Of a stretch of DNA of 51,960 nt, positions 9,933-20,102 are shown piece by piece. A program made the translations under genes and the position numbers. Source of the DNA: Melampsora larici-populina 98AG31. Taxonomy: Eukaryota; Basidiomycota; Pucciniomycetes; Pucciniales; Melampsoraceae. The stretch spans positions 4,019,070-4,071,029 of the forward strand of contig NW_006768765.1 of assembly GCF_000204055.1 (NCBI RefSeq), in the 5' to 3' direction. Every line of letters begins with the position of its first letter. Positions within the stretch are counted from its first letter, which is position 1. The notes under the pieces are model-generated. The model made no database searches. It saw only the letters and a program-made list of their open reading frames with translations, and was not told where the DNA came from.

Positions 9933-10294
9933 CCGGATTGGGCGGCGGGCGCCACAGTTGTAAGATGGACCCCACTGAACTCAATCCACATAGGATGCTG
10001 GATCATATGCTTGTGCCAAAATCACTCAAGCAGAGAAGCTTTGTCATAGTTGTTTGAATGCAAATGTAGCAGAATGTATCATTACAATCTAAGAGATCAC
10101 TTTGTCCATTATTGGTAACACGATGCTAGCCCAAGAATGTTAAACAGTTAAGGCAACTAAAAATGAAACAGATCAATCTCAGAGAGGGCTGTTATATTGT
10201 TTCTGCTGGTAGCATGTGGCTTACAGCAAGTAACAGGAAAGTAATGAGGCAGGGCATGGTATGTAGGCCATACTGGTTGTGAGGTCTAATTACA
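9933..10294. other. No gene seen
   Basis: Non-coding sequence between the F-box-like pseudogene and the next unrecognised fragment. I see no repeat or RNA gene in it. Confidence 0.4.
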
Positions 10295-10412
10295 GTGAGA
10301 TCCAGGATTGGGAAGAATGATGATGGCTTGGAGCAGAGGGGATGTCATATACTGTTGGAGAATGGTACAGATATCTGTGCCCTAACACAAACCCCTGACC
10401 TCGAACCCCCTA

Positions 10413-10912
10413 ATGGTTTCAAGATCAGAGTACATCAATTATCATTTGGTCTCAGTCTATCATATATGGAGGGTGGCGCAAGAAGAGCTCAGGAGAATGG
10501 CTAGAGAGACGCAACAACTAATACGGTGGGCTCTCAAATATCAAGTCAAGAGTGATTATGTTTGGCGGGAATTTACACTGTCAGATGGTAAGTTTTCTTG
10601 TTGAATGGCTTCAACTTCTGCATTCAGTTCAACTATTTATTATTTGACGTATAGATGAGAGCAAATCTAAGGCTATCAAGTGTTTATACTGCCCGTTGGT
10701 CCAAAGAACTAGTCGTTTGTGGATGTTGTGGGATCAAGGTTTGGAAGAGGCACTTCAGTGGACAGCGCAGTACTTTGATGAAGCTTGTGATTGGGACCCA
10801 CAGCTTCTTTCTCACTGGAAGATGATGAGGTCTAGAACCATGCTTCATTGGGCTGAAGTTTGGAGTGAAGTTGTTGATGTGCCATTGATTGCGGTGGAGT
10901 CAAATGGCAACT
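10413..10912 (+). pseudogene. Unrecognised spliced coding fragment
   Basis: Two frames look like exons of one protein. The first (from about 10413) ends with YVWREFTLSD at a GTAAGT donor near 10589. An intron of about 65 bp ends in GACGTATAG near 10653. The second exon continues DESKSKAIKCLYCPLVQ and runs to about 10912 with many Trp and charged residues (LEEALQWTAQYFDEACDW). I cannot name the family. No start codon fits well and the 5' side is broken, so it is probably part of a repeat-borne or decayed gene. Confidence 0.3.
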
Positions 10913-11293
10913 GATTATTGGCAACTCTCTTGCGGTTCTGATAGCTCAAAATCAATGTACATTGTGAAATTCAATAACTTTCCTAACAATTTTATGTATG
11001 ATCACTGCCAAGATGATCTGACCAAATATGAATCAATCACAATGAGATCAAAAATCTTTGCCTGTGTTACTGAATCTTTGACCAATGCACGCTACGAGTG
11101 ACACGAGTAACTCTAGAGTTCATTGAATTTTCCTGCTCCTGTACATCTTTCTTAACCAGTCGACCTCGTTTACGTGTGTTTGGTTGCCTGACAGTATGTT
11201 GGAGTGCAATCGACATAAGGTAAAAATCACTTAGACTTAATATTGAAATGACGTATAGAGCAAATGATGTATGGCAGATTGACTGTAACCCCA
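10913..11293. other. No gene seen; left flank of the MULE
   Basis: Short non-coding stretch up to the left target duplication of the large DNA transposon. Nothing else is supported. Confidence 0.4.
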
Positions 11294-11302
11294 ATTAAAT
11301 AA
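11294..11302. repeat. Left 9-bp target-site duplication of the MULE
   Basis: ATTAAATAA here is repeated exactly at 19277-19285, just outside the other terminal inverted repeat. A 9-bp duplication is the usual length for Mutator-like elements. Confidence 0.85.
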
Positions 11303-11700
11303 CGGGTGGGAGAAAATTACACCGGGTGGTTTACACCCATATTTTCGGTGTAAACACGACTTGGTGTAAAATTATAAATAACCCCGGTGTTTTTATAATT
11401 TTACACTGACTCACATTTTTTGTAGTCTGTGTAATGTATTGCGGTGTAAGTGAGACAGTGTAAAAGTCGTGGACCCGGCGGTAATATTTAATTTTACCCC
11501 GGGTATTTTTGTTTCTTTTCCACCGACTTATACAGTGTAAAAATATTGAGGGGAAAATTGTCAGATAGGGCTCCGAGTTAGAGTTTTGCACCGGGTTTGT
11601 TGACACCGGGTTCCCGGGTGGAAAACTGTACGGGGTAAAAGTACCACAGTACCCTTGTAATATATAATTTTACACCTCAATGGTTTCCACCGACAGTTTG
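11303..11700 (+). repeat. Left terminal inverted repeat of the MULE
   Basis: About 390 bp built largely from repeats of GGTGTAAA and its complement TTTACACC with spacers. The stretch around TTTACACCCATA...CGGTGTAAAC pairs with the complement of 19227-19260, and further matching words occur across the whole length. The inner boundary is approximate. Confidence 0.85.
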
Positions 11701-13188
11701 ACGCATTACTTCCACGAACATATCAATTCGTCAAGATTTCGATCATTTCAAACCATGATTCAACCCGATATTGGACGTAAATACCTGATATCGAAGCCTA
11801 AAATGACCAAATAATCATTCATCATTGCCCACGAGAGTGGAAGAAGGGTTATCATGATATCATTGACACGTAAAACCAGTCCCTTCTCTTTACCATTCCT
11901 CTTTTCATTTCCCTTTTCGTCTTTTTTCAAATTTCCTATGACATTATAACATCAAATCATCAAATTACCTATTTGCCATTATCACATCCTTGTCTCATTG
12001 ATCAGAATGGGTCAAAATATATCACGCGACGGAGCAGACAATGCTCTAACAGATCGATTTGATTCATCGTATAATTGCAAAGATCCTCCTTCCAGTTATC
12101 AAATCAACACTATTACAAGAAAACCTTTTGATTGTATTCCAAGAACACCGCGACAAATCAGATCACAATGTTACTCGATTTCACCTATCAAGTCTCCGGA
12201 ATCTGATCTAGTCACAATGACTGATTCAGATGTTGAACCAAACTTGTATCATGATCCCTCACCCCCTTCTGATACAAAAAAGAAGGTCAAGAAACGTCAA
12301 CATCGAGAACATCAAGAAAAATTATTGAATGAGAATGAACCTGACTCACCTCTTAAATCCGCAAACTCTAAGGCAAAAAAGCGCAATAAGAGGAAGCATC
12401 AACCGTCCCCGGATGAGCCATCAGAGTCACCTCCACCATCTCTTTCGAAAGAAAAAAGTAAGAAAAAAAAGAAGTCGAAATCCAATTCAACATCTGAACA
12501 CAATCCTGTTAGCTCTAATCCTCAACAACCTGATAGCCACGAAGCTGTTAACCGCCCACACCTTCGGATTCCCTCCAAAAAACACCAATTCGAGACATTC
12601 ATCGACTATGGCTGTGTTGTCGACGAGCAAAACTACCCGATTTACCCCAATGGAGACACGGTTTTCGTCTTGGAACCCAAAGCCAAGGTTACCAACTTTG
12701 GCTATGTTGCTTGGACACACACGATGAAAACGGATACTTCGAACGAAGACTGGAAGATATTGAGATTTACCTGTCTTGGAGTGATGAAGTGCTCAAACTC
12801 TTCTTGTCGATTTGCTGGGTCACCTCCGACTGGGTACAAGATGATTGAAAAACTTCTAAATCAGTAAGTTTTTCCTTATTTATTTCATTCTTCTTGTTTG
12901 TATAAAAGACTTACCACCACTCTAATATTCAAACAGAGGCACTGTGTGTCCCATTGACGACCGTGACGGCATCCAGGAACATGTTGAATGTAATGCTAAA
13001 TGTCGATTTGACGAAGAGTACAACACCGGATGGAGTATACTGCGACACCAAGGCGAACACAAGCATATTTGGCCCAATGCGAAAAAGGCAGATCCTCTAT
13101 CAAAGGCAAAATTGAAAGAAATCATCATCAATGACCCAACAACTGGTACTTTGGGTTTAAAGGTACAAGATTTTTCTTATTTGGTATA

Positions 13189-14130
13189 CAGTCAAACCCG
13201 CGCACATGCATACCCGCGCACATGCATAACCAGCCAAAATGCATAAGTTTTGGTTTCCACCCAGCTGGTGCGGGCCAATTTTTTCATTAATTGCATAATT
13301 ATGTCAAAAACCATAATGCATACTTCTTTTCAAGTCCCCAAAGTCATAATGCATGCCTACAAAGCGCCCCAGGATGTGTTTTTTTTCCATTGAACTCTGA
13401 TCAAATCCTTTGCAAGTAGGATTTTGGCAACATCAGGCAGCAATGAGCCCTCTATGGGGTCAAACCGACCCCTAGTGGTGTTTTTTTCGGTGTCAAAAAA
13501 ATATCTTGTCCTTGTACCCGCGCAAAATACAAACGTACTATTGCATAAACTTATACAATTTCAACAAAAACCCGTCATAATAGGGATTGGGCGGACACTG
13601 CTTGTTGGTGTCCCAAGCTGCAGTTCAAATTCAATTCAATCCAAAAATGACTGGATATCAGCCACTGTTCAAACGATATCAAAGCCAGCGATTTTTATTT
13701 TTCATTTTTTTGGAAGAAAAAAAAGCTGTGTGGCGTGACAATAAGAGCAGCATCCCTCTTGAGCCTACTCGCCTACACCAGCTTAAAAACACTCGTCCGG
13801 CCAAACAAGCAGCCTTTTCAAAAGCCTCTTTGTTTGGCTGGCTTAATTCCTGTCACAGGTATCCGCCGGGTAGCTCAGTAAAATGAATCAGGTGAATCAG
13901 TGACATCTATTTTGATATGAGTAGCCAAGTTCTGACAACTTCGATGGCGCCAGATCTGCTGGCTACAACTCGGTCGAACTTTTTGCCCAATCCCTAATGC
14001 ATATTTCAATGCATTTAGGCCAATATGCATACAAATATGCATTATGGGGGTTTATGCCTATTTGCATAACCCGCAATAATGCATAGCAAAAATTGTCTCC
14101 CCAATTTATGCATTAGCGCGGGTTTGACTG
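13189..14130. mobile_element. TA-flanked MITE (Tc1/mariner-pogo type) in a MULE intron
   Basis: The ends are CAGTCAAACCCGCGC on the left and its perfect complement GCGCGGGTTTGACTG on the right, flanked by TA on both sides (13187-13188 and 14131-14132). CAGT ends with a TA target are typical of the Tc1/mariner superfamily (pogo/Fot branch). No transposase frame is present. The subterminal zones are packed with ATGCATA-like words (near 13210-13350 and 13998-14110), probable transposase-binding or regulatory repeats. It contains a second MITE. Confidence 0.85.
13583..13994. mobile_element. Second TA-flanked MITE nested inside the first
   Basis: The ends GGGATTGGGC and GCCCAATCCC are exact complements, flanked by TA at 13581-13582 and 13995-13996. 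Its 412 bp carry no coding frame of note. Discounting it leaves the host MITE at about 528 bp with its ATGCATA-rich sequence rejoined. Confidence 0.75.
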
Positions 14131-15322
14131 TATTGAGCAAGTGCTGACATTAATTCCACCATAGGTTGGACGTGCTCATGTAGGAACGGCTCCTATTCGA
14201 ACAGTGGTGGATATACATCCATCCTTTGGACATATTGACCGCTTAGGCTATCTTCGGCGGTATTTCCTGGTACAAGAAGGCTTGATGACTGATTCTGCGG
14301 ACCCAGACGGCGGTGATAGATGGCTCCATCAACTGATTTATTGGACCACGTACGTCAAGTTCAATCCTTTGCCTTTTGATTGATCTGTATAAAAATCCCA
14401 TGTTTCTCTCGCCATTACCATTTTTCCAATTTCAGCAATGGAATGCGCATAGTGTCCGCCTCTTTCAATATTGAAGACATTCATTTCTCCTTCCAGAGTA
14501 ATTGGATGGCCGAGGTTCTTGTACTAGAAGACAACGGCAAATCTTATGAAGGCGGCCTTTTATCCGATGTTACTTACAGGTTCTTTAATCATGGCTACCT
14601 ACTGACGACTTCAATGTACTGCGAAAAACTTGAACGATTTGTACCAGTCCTTCTATCGTGGATTAATGGCCTCTCTAAAGCTCATTACAAGGTTCATTTC
14701 AAAACATTATTAGTCCAGATCAGCACGACCTCAAAAAGTGATAAACAGAAGAGAAGATTATGCGAACAAGTAGTGGATTTCTCTCAAGCTCAAAAGGTTG
14801 GATTCATGGAGGCATATATGGAAGTATTTGACGTGGATAGAGACAAAGCTCTGTCAAAGTTGCATGGCTGCAAGCAGCATTTCAGCCAGGCCATCACTCG
14901 AATCAAGAACAATTGCAACATTGTCCGATTTGATCTGAAGGTAGGTTTTTGTGTTTTTTTTTTCACTATTTGTTTCAAAATGATTGATTTCGTTTGCATT
15001 TTTAGGACATTTGGGTGGAAAAATGTATGGCTTTACTGGAACCCAACACTCTGGGAAAAACTCTGGACGACAAGTTTGCCAAGTTGTACTTTACATTTCC
15101 TAACGCAAAGAGATGGCTTGATTGGTGGTGCATCGCCGATACCCAATCTATGTTGTTTCCTGGTCGCAAGAGAATGCCCTTGGATGATCCGCCTTTGAAT
15201 GCCGACGAAAGCAAGGAGGACGAACCTGAACCTCAACGTCGAAAAGGATCAAACAACCGCCCGGAATTGCATTCAACTACAAACGGGCAAGAGTCAATGC
15301 ATAGGGTGTACTACTTACTATG

Positions 15323-15692
15323 GTATGTAATTGGGCTATCTTGTTATGTTTTTCTTATTTATTTTGGGTGATGCAAAGTTTTACACCGGGTGTAATACAC
15401 CCATAATCTCGGTGTAAACACCAATTTACACCAACACTGTCGGTGTAAACTCCAATATCTCGGTGTAAACACCAATTTACACCAACACTGTCGGTGTAAA
15501 CTCCAATATCTCGGTGTAAAAATACACCCAGTGTATTTATACTTTTACACCTTAACACCCGATTCCTATTATTATAAATATTTTTTTTTTTAAATATTGA
15601 TCTTAACACCCGATTCCTATTATTATAAATATTTTTTTTTTTAAATATTGATTTTTTTAAATATTTACTAACATTTTACATTTTTCTTTCAG
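15323..15692 (+). other. Intron 5 of the MULE gene carrying GGTGTAAA tandem repeats
   Basis: Donor GTATGT follows YYLL (15322) and the acceptor TTTCTTTCAG ends at 15692; splicing gives an in-frame Cys codon at the junction. Inside lie two tandem duplications, each with a 51-bp period: 15408-15509, made of CTCGGTGTAAAC-type words, and 15551-15652, AT-rich and starting CTTAACACCCG. The first uses the same GGTGTAAA/TTTACACC word that builds the element's terminal repeats. Confidence 0.75.
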
Positions 15693-16616
15693 TAAAGGGA
15701 AATGTGGCGTCATTCCAGGCTTGATACAGCTTCTAGCTTTCGTGCAAAGCTTGGAACGAGATTTCCATAACACCCGGATAGGTGTTTTGATTACTTACGG
15801 TTCGTCACAAAAAAATTGGGAGGAGCTGGTCAAAGGCTTAAAGATGAAGAAGCCGACCAAACGACGCTACCTTGAAAACGACGGCCGACCTCCGGATACT
15901 ACCGATGAACTTCTTGGTAATATCAAGACCAAGAGCGCTAAAGGCCGCGCTAAACAAGTGGCTAAAGGCCCAGGCCGTCCGAGGGGCTCGCAAAACATCA
16001 ATCGAGCCCCCTTGACAACTTATCAGTCGTATACTAAAGGTATACAACCTGGAACTAAGAACAGGTGTTGGCAAAGTGCCACACTGGAGTCTCTCTACGC
16101 GCTATTTGGACCTCTGTGGAGCCTCAATGCTTCAGTCAACGGCACCGGTCTAGTCCATCTACTTTATAATCACCTAACCAAGCGAAGCACGGCCCAACTT
16201 GAAGGGAAAAACCTTTCCAAGTCGCTTTCAGCACACCAGAACACGATTCACAAGGCGCTCACAAAACTGTCTCCCACATCTTACATACCGGATCAATTTG
16301 CATCGGCTGACCAGTTTATGGAGAAACTAGTCCATCCTGGTCCCAACTCTCTTAGACCCTTCTTTGAAATTCCGATTGTCAAGACTTACTCCTGCCCTGT
16401 GAATGCCGGCCATACTTATTCAAAATCATCTTCAATAGCTTGTATCCAGATATTTCCATATAAATTTGTCGAAGCTGGACTGTCTTACGGCGATTTAGGA
16501 CAATTGATTGATCAAATGACCACTGACGGTATCTCAACGGACAGTGGTCTGGTCTGTCGACGATGTCATCCAGAAACCAAAGAAGAAAAAGATGCATACA
16601 TCGATGCCGACATAGT

Positions 16617-16621
16617 ATTGC
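16617..16621. repeat. Left 5-bp target duplication of the solo LTR
   Basis: ATTGC, repeated at 17594-17598 directly after the LTR. Confidence 0.85.
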
Positions 16622-17593
16622 TGTCAGCCTGAGTCTACAAAGTTGGACTGAAACTGAATGAAAAAGCGTACTTAGAACAGTATCGAGTTGGTGTTGGCTT
16701 TGTTACAATAAAAGGTTGTCTTTTACTGAAGTAAATTCGAGCCTACGAGTTAAAGGTCAGGTAATGGTTAGCTTTGTTCTTCTGACTTAGACAATAACAA
16801 GAATGAGTACTCACGTTTTAATATAATCAATATATTTTCAACGGGTCTTCTTCAGGAGGTTACGAGTAATCCTTCCTCAGGGTGAGTCCGTAAGTTCTAC
16901 TTCTGATATCTAGAATGTAAATTCTTTATTAATCAAGAAGGTCTGAGAACTATATTCGACTAGGTTGAGTTTTAAGAGGTCACAAGAGAATCCAAATAGC
17001 TCTTAGCTTTTGTCGGAGTAGCAACGTGACGTAGATAACAGGGGATTGCGAACCGTGAGAGAAGATGATACAAGCTAGAATCGTAACGGACAAGTTATGA
17101 AATGCTTAGTTTGTATATATTCTGCTCAAGGTAAGTAATTTGGTTATAAGGGTTTAAAATGTTGCTTTTAAAGGTAAAGTTGTTGGTGATAGTAAAGGAT
17201 GATTCTTCTCTCCTTGGTTCGAAATCGTAGGGGTATTTATATGAGTCCGTACTTCGTACGTGACTGTTTCTATTTCGTAACAAGCTGGTTTACTAGTCTG
17301 GTCAGGGTTCGAATAATAGTTTGCCCTGACTAGCTAGTTTCTAAGGGAACTTTTGTCGTTTCGAACGTTCAGTCAGGGTTCTTATTATTACGATGGCTTG
17401 TCCTTGTCTACTTTACTTTTGTAACCATTATGGTTCTTTTCGTATGTGTCTTCTTTTTTAGTTGTTCACTCTTGATACTCGAGTGTGAGATGTGGATAAA
17501 AAACCGACCAGGGTTTTATTTTTAAAAAAGATATGTTTTATGTTTTATTCTTGTCTTCCTTAGGGGTACGTGTAACTATCCTCTAGGTTGACA
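16622..17593. mobile_element. Solo LTR (972 bp) inserted in the USP-coding exon
   Basis: It begins TGTCAGCC and ends GGTTGACA, so the termini are the inverted pair TGTCA/TGACA, and it is flanked by the 5-bp duplication ATTGC. It has no coding frame of interest. The reading frame of the MULE protein is restored exactly when the LTR and one duplicate are discounted (LLS continues into PASEARKKK), which independently confirms both boundaries. The termini resemble those of the full gypsy element at 25416-33476 (TGTCAG...TTGACA), so it probably comes from a related Ty3/gypsy family; the internal sequence differs. It is a relic of recombination between two LTRs. Confidence 0.9.
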
Positions 17594-18342
17594 ATTGCTA
17601 TCACCTGCTTCAGAAGCCCGAAAAAAAAAGGACCTCACGACTCTCAATCTAAATCAGAAGATCAATCTGTCTGATGCTAAGGCAGCACCGTTGCATCTAT
17701 ATTTTCTTCTAGAAGGTGTTGGAGGAATGGAGGGTGAAGCACGCGCCGAATTCCAGGACAAGACCAATTGGCCACCACATATTATGGTTGGAGAAGTTGA
17801 ATACTTTATGATGAAACGTGGGTATTGGGCTGGTTTTCACTATTGGTGTAAGGTAGTGCGGTCTATAGAGGGAGTTTTGGGAGTATGGCATTATGATGAG
17901 GCTCAGAATGGTGGTTTTGCTCAACTTCTAGACCGTGATGTGGAAAAATCACAAATAGGTGATGTGATACATGGTATGATGAAGAAGTTTTCCAAACTAA
18001 GTCATTTAATTCCTTTCTCGATGCCCTCGGACAGATTCCCTGTAGGAGGTGGTCTGCCACAAGATGAAGACAATGCCGAAGCAGCCGCTAATGAAGAACA
18101 CAATAACAAACATGATGTAGATTTGAAAGTGGAAGCAGAAGAGGAAGTTGACGAACTTAAGGAAGAATCACTCAAAGCTCAGGAACTCGAAGACAAAGCA
18201 ATCATTGAAGAATTGACGTCAAGCCCTGTTGTTCAGCCTCCTCCTCCTCAGCATTTCAAAATCAAGGTCAAACTGGCTGCACGAGAACCAGAGAAAAACC
18301 AAGATGGTGAAGGGCCTACCAGTACGGAAGATGTGAAGCCAC

Positions 18343-18405
18343 GTAAGTCACTTACTCGAAATCATATCTTTGTCTTCTTACTGACAGCATTTCCTTCTGA
18401 TTCAG
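18343..18405 (+). other. Last intron of the MULE gene (63 bp)
   Basis: GTAAGT donor after DVKP and TTCAG acceptor before the Lys-rich C-terminal tail. The length is a multiple of three without a stop, so retention would only add 21 residues. Confidence 0.65.
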
Positions 18406-18895
18406 TCAAAAGGACTCAACGTTTGAAGAAGGCTATTGTTGACGAAGAACATGTTAAACCTGTAAAAGCCATCAGAAAAAAAGGTGGTAAAAAACGCTGA
18501 TGTGTCCTTTCCTTTTTTCAATTTTTATTTTTATTTTTTTGGATTGAGTCTTTCTTACTTTTGTATTTCTAGATTTAATTATTTCTCTACAGTCATTTCT
18601 GATATCATTTTATCTCCTGATTTATCTTCTTTATATTTATTCTCTACTGTCATTGCTGATTTTATTTTATCTCTGATTTTATTGTTTGCGTCTCCTTTCT
18701 GCTTTTGTGTCTTTTATTTCTTTCTCTTCTGTTGTGATTAGAGATGGTCATTTCCCTTTTCTGTTTTATGGTTATCTCTGTTTTTCCTTATTTTTTTTCC
18801 GTCCTCATTGTTATAAATGCTGTAATTAAAAGATGGTCATTTGGTGCGAAGGTTGTGTTGGCTGTATGGGGTCCTTTTTGGTTTCCCCGTAGTCA

Positions 18896-19276
18896 GTGTA
18901 AAAAAAACAATACATACGGTGTAAAATTCGAATCTGGAGGGTTGATTTTCAATTTCTCCACTGGGTTCTTCACACCGTGCTTTTCGGTGTAAAATTCTTA
19001 CACCGTAGAAGAATGTTATATTTTTGCACCGTGTTAATTTACACTGTATTAGTCGGTGGAAAAGAAACAAATATCCCCGGCGTAAAATTAAATATTGCGG
19101 CCGGGTTCACGACTTTTACACCGTCTCACTTACACCGCAATAAATTACACAGACTACACAAAATGCGAGTCAGTGTAAATTTATAAATACACCGGGGTCA
19201 TTTACAATTTTACACCTCGTCGAGTTTACACCGGGAGTATGGGTGTAAACCACCCGGTGTAAAAATGTACCTCCCC
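18896..19276 (-). repeat. Right terminal inverted repeat of the MULE
   Basis: About 380 bp rich in TTTACACC/GGTGTAAA words, the inverted counterpart of 11303-11700; for example GGGTGTAAACCACCCGGTGTA ends near 19263 and its complement begins the left repeat. The segment with CACAGACTACACA (near 19146) mirrors the one with TGTAGTCTGTG (near 11420). Confidence 0.85.
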
Positions 19277-19285
19277 ATTAAATAA
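19277..19285. repeat. Right 9-bp target-site duplication of the MULE
   Basis: ATTAAATAA, identical to 11294-11302. Confidence 0.85.
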
Positions 19286-19420
19286 TCATTTCATTTTCTT
19301 ATATATTGAATAACATTGTACTCATATCTTTGTCTTTCCTCTTGTCTTTGGAAAGAGAAAGTACATACCCATCAACTTTTATCATACAGAATGTGTTCTA
19401 ATGTTTGTTTCTGCTAGATT

Positions 19421-20100
19421 GTTTTCTTCATCACATCATCCTTAGACCAACTGAGCACATAAGCTCATTTCTGTTTTTATCTCGTAACGTATTGAACCTC
19501 ACCACAGATACATCCTTAAATCAGTCTAGATACACTTATCAGATACTTACTTTTCATTTCTTATTAACATTTCTACTCCAATGTTGTAGGTCAGAGATCT
19601 TACCTATTCACTAGGAGATCATATATTTTTATCTCATAGAAGATCATTGTTATCAGGTGATAAAATTTGTCTTTGGAAATTAAAAATTGTTTTCTTCATC
19701 ACATCATCCTTAGACCAACTGAGCACATAAGCTCATTTCTGTTTTTATCTCGTGACGTATTGAACCTCACCACAGGTCAGAGATCTTACCTATTCACTAG
19801 GAGATTGTATATTTTTATCTCATAGAAGATCATTGTTATCAGGTAATAAAATTTGTCTTTGGAAGGAGAAAATTGTTTTCTTCATCACATCATCCTTAGA
19901 CCAACTGAGCACATAAGCTCATTTCTGTTTTTATCTCGTAATATATTGAACCTCACCACAGGTCAGAGATCTTACCTATTCACTAGGAGATCGTATATTT
20001 TTATCTCATAGAAGATCATTGTTATCAGGTCAGAGATCTTACCTATTCACTAGGAGATCATATATTTTTATCTCATAGAAGATCATTGTTATCAGATCCT
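19421..20100. repeat. Tandem repeat array, about 187-bp unit with a truncated copy
   Basis: A unit starting TTTTCTTCATCACATCATCC occurs near 19422, 19690 and 19877. A second landmark, GTCAGAGATCTTACCTATTC, occurs near 19590, 19776, 19962 and 20029. Copies are nearly identical. The first copy carries about 80 extra bases (about 19510-19589) that the others lack, and the last is a partial copy of about 70 bp. Non-coding. It lies between the MULE and the 3' end of the minus-strand FAR1 gene. Confidence 0.85.
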
Positions 20101-20102
20101 CA

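Larger units (their letters stand above)
13163..14164 (+). other. Enlarged intron 2 of the MULE transposase gene
   Basis: Donor GTACAAG follows LGLK (13162) and the acceptor CCACCATAG precedes VGRAHVG (14165). Of its 1002 bp, 942 bp plus one TA are a MITE insertion; without it the intron would be 58 bp, like the others in this gene. Confidence 0.8.
12007..18500 (+). pseudogene. MULE transposase with N-terminal zinc finger and C-terminal USP-like domain, interrupted by solo LTR
   Basis: Exons by GT-AG junctions and frame: 12007-12863, 12937-13162, 14165-14349, 14436-14940, 15006-15322, 15693-16621 continuing at 17599-18342 once the solo LTR and one duplicate are discounted, and 18406-18500. 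The sum is 3858 bp, exactly 1286 codons, and every junction keeps phase. Domains: Lys-rich, Ser-rich N-terminus with nuclear-signal-like clusters (residues 80-170); GCM/FAR1-like zinc finger (about 196-361, with WSILRHQGEHKH); DDE core with Asp in SDVTYRFF (codon 14566, residue 467), Asp in VVDFSQAQ (14776, 537), the C-x2-H block GCKQHF, and Glu in TTNGQESMHR (15291, 687). The USP-like Cys box is NRCWQSATLESLY (Cys codon 16066, residue 822); the His box is GFHYWCKVVR (His codon 17838, about 1087) with the Asp in VWHYDE (17895, about 1106). As it stands, the frame enters the LTR and stops at 16630-16632, losing the His box. Confidence 0.85.
11303..19276 (+). mobile_element. Large Mutator-like (MULE) DNA transposon with USP-domain transposase
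   Basis: This 7974-bp element is bounded by long inverted repeats (11303 to about 11700 and about 18896 to 19276) that begin CGGGTGGGAG on the left and, on the other strand, GGGGAGGTAC on the right. A perfect 9-bp duplication, ATTAAATAA, flanks them. It carries one spliced plus-strand gene (12007-18500) coding for a GCM/FAR1-type zinc finger, a MULE-type DDE transposase and a C-terminal ubiquitin-specific-protease-like domain. Later insertions sit inside it: a solo LTR (16622-17593) in the last long exon and a MITE (13189-14130) in the second intron. Without the LTR and its duplicated 5 bp the element would be about 7.0 kb. Confidence 0.9.

Noticed and set aside
15408..15652. CRISPR-like regular repeats
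   Set aside because: These are contiguous 51-bp tandem duplications without spacers inside a fungal intron.
17305..17320. GGTTCGAAT, resembling a tRNA T-loop
   Set aside because: No acceptor stem, D-arm or anticodon arm around it, and it lies inside the solo LTR.
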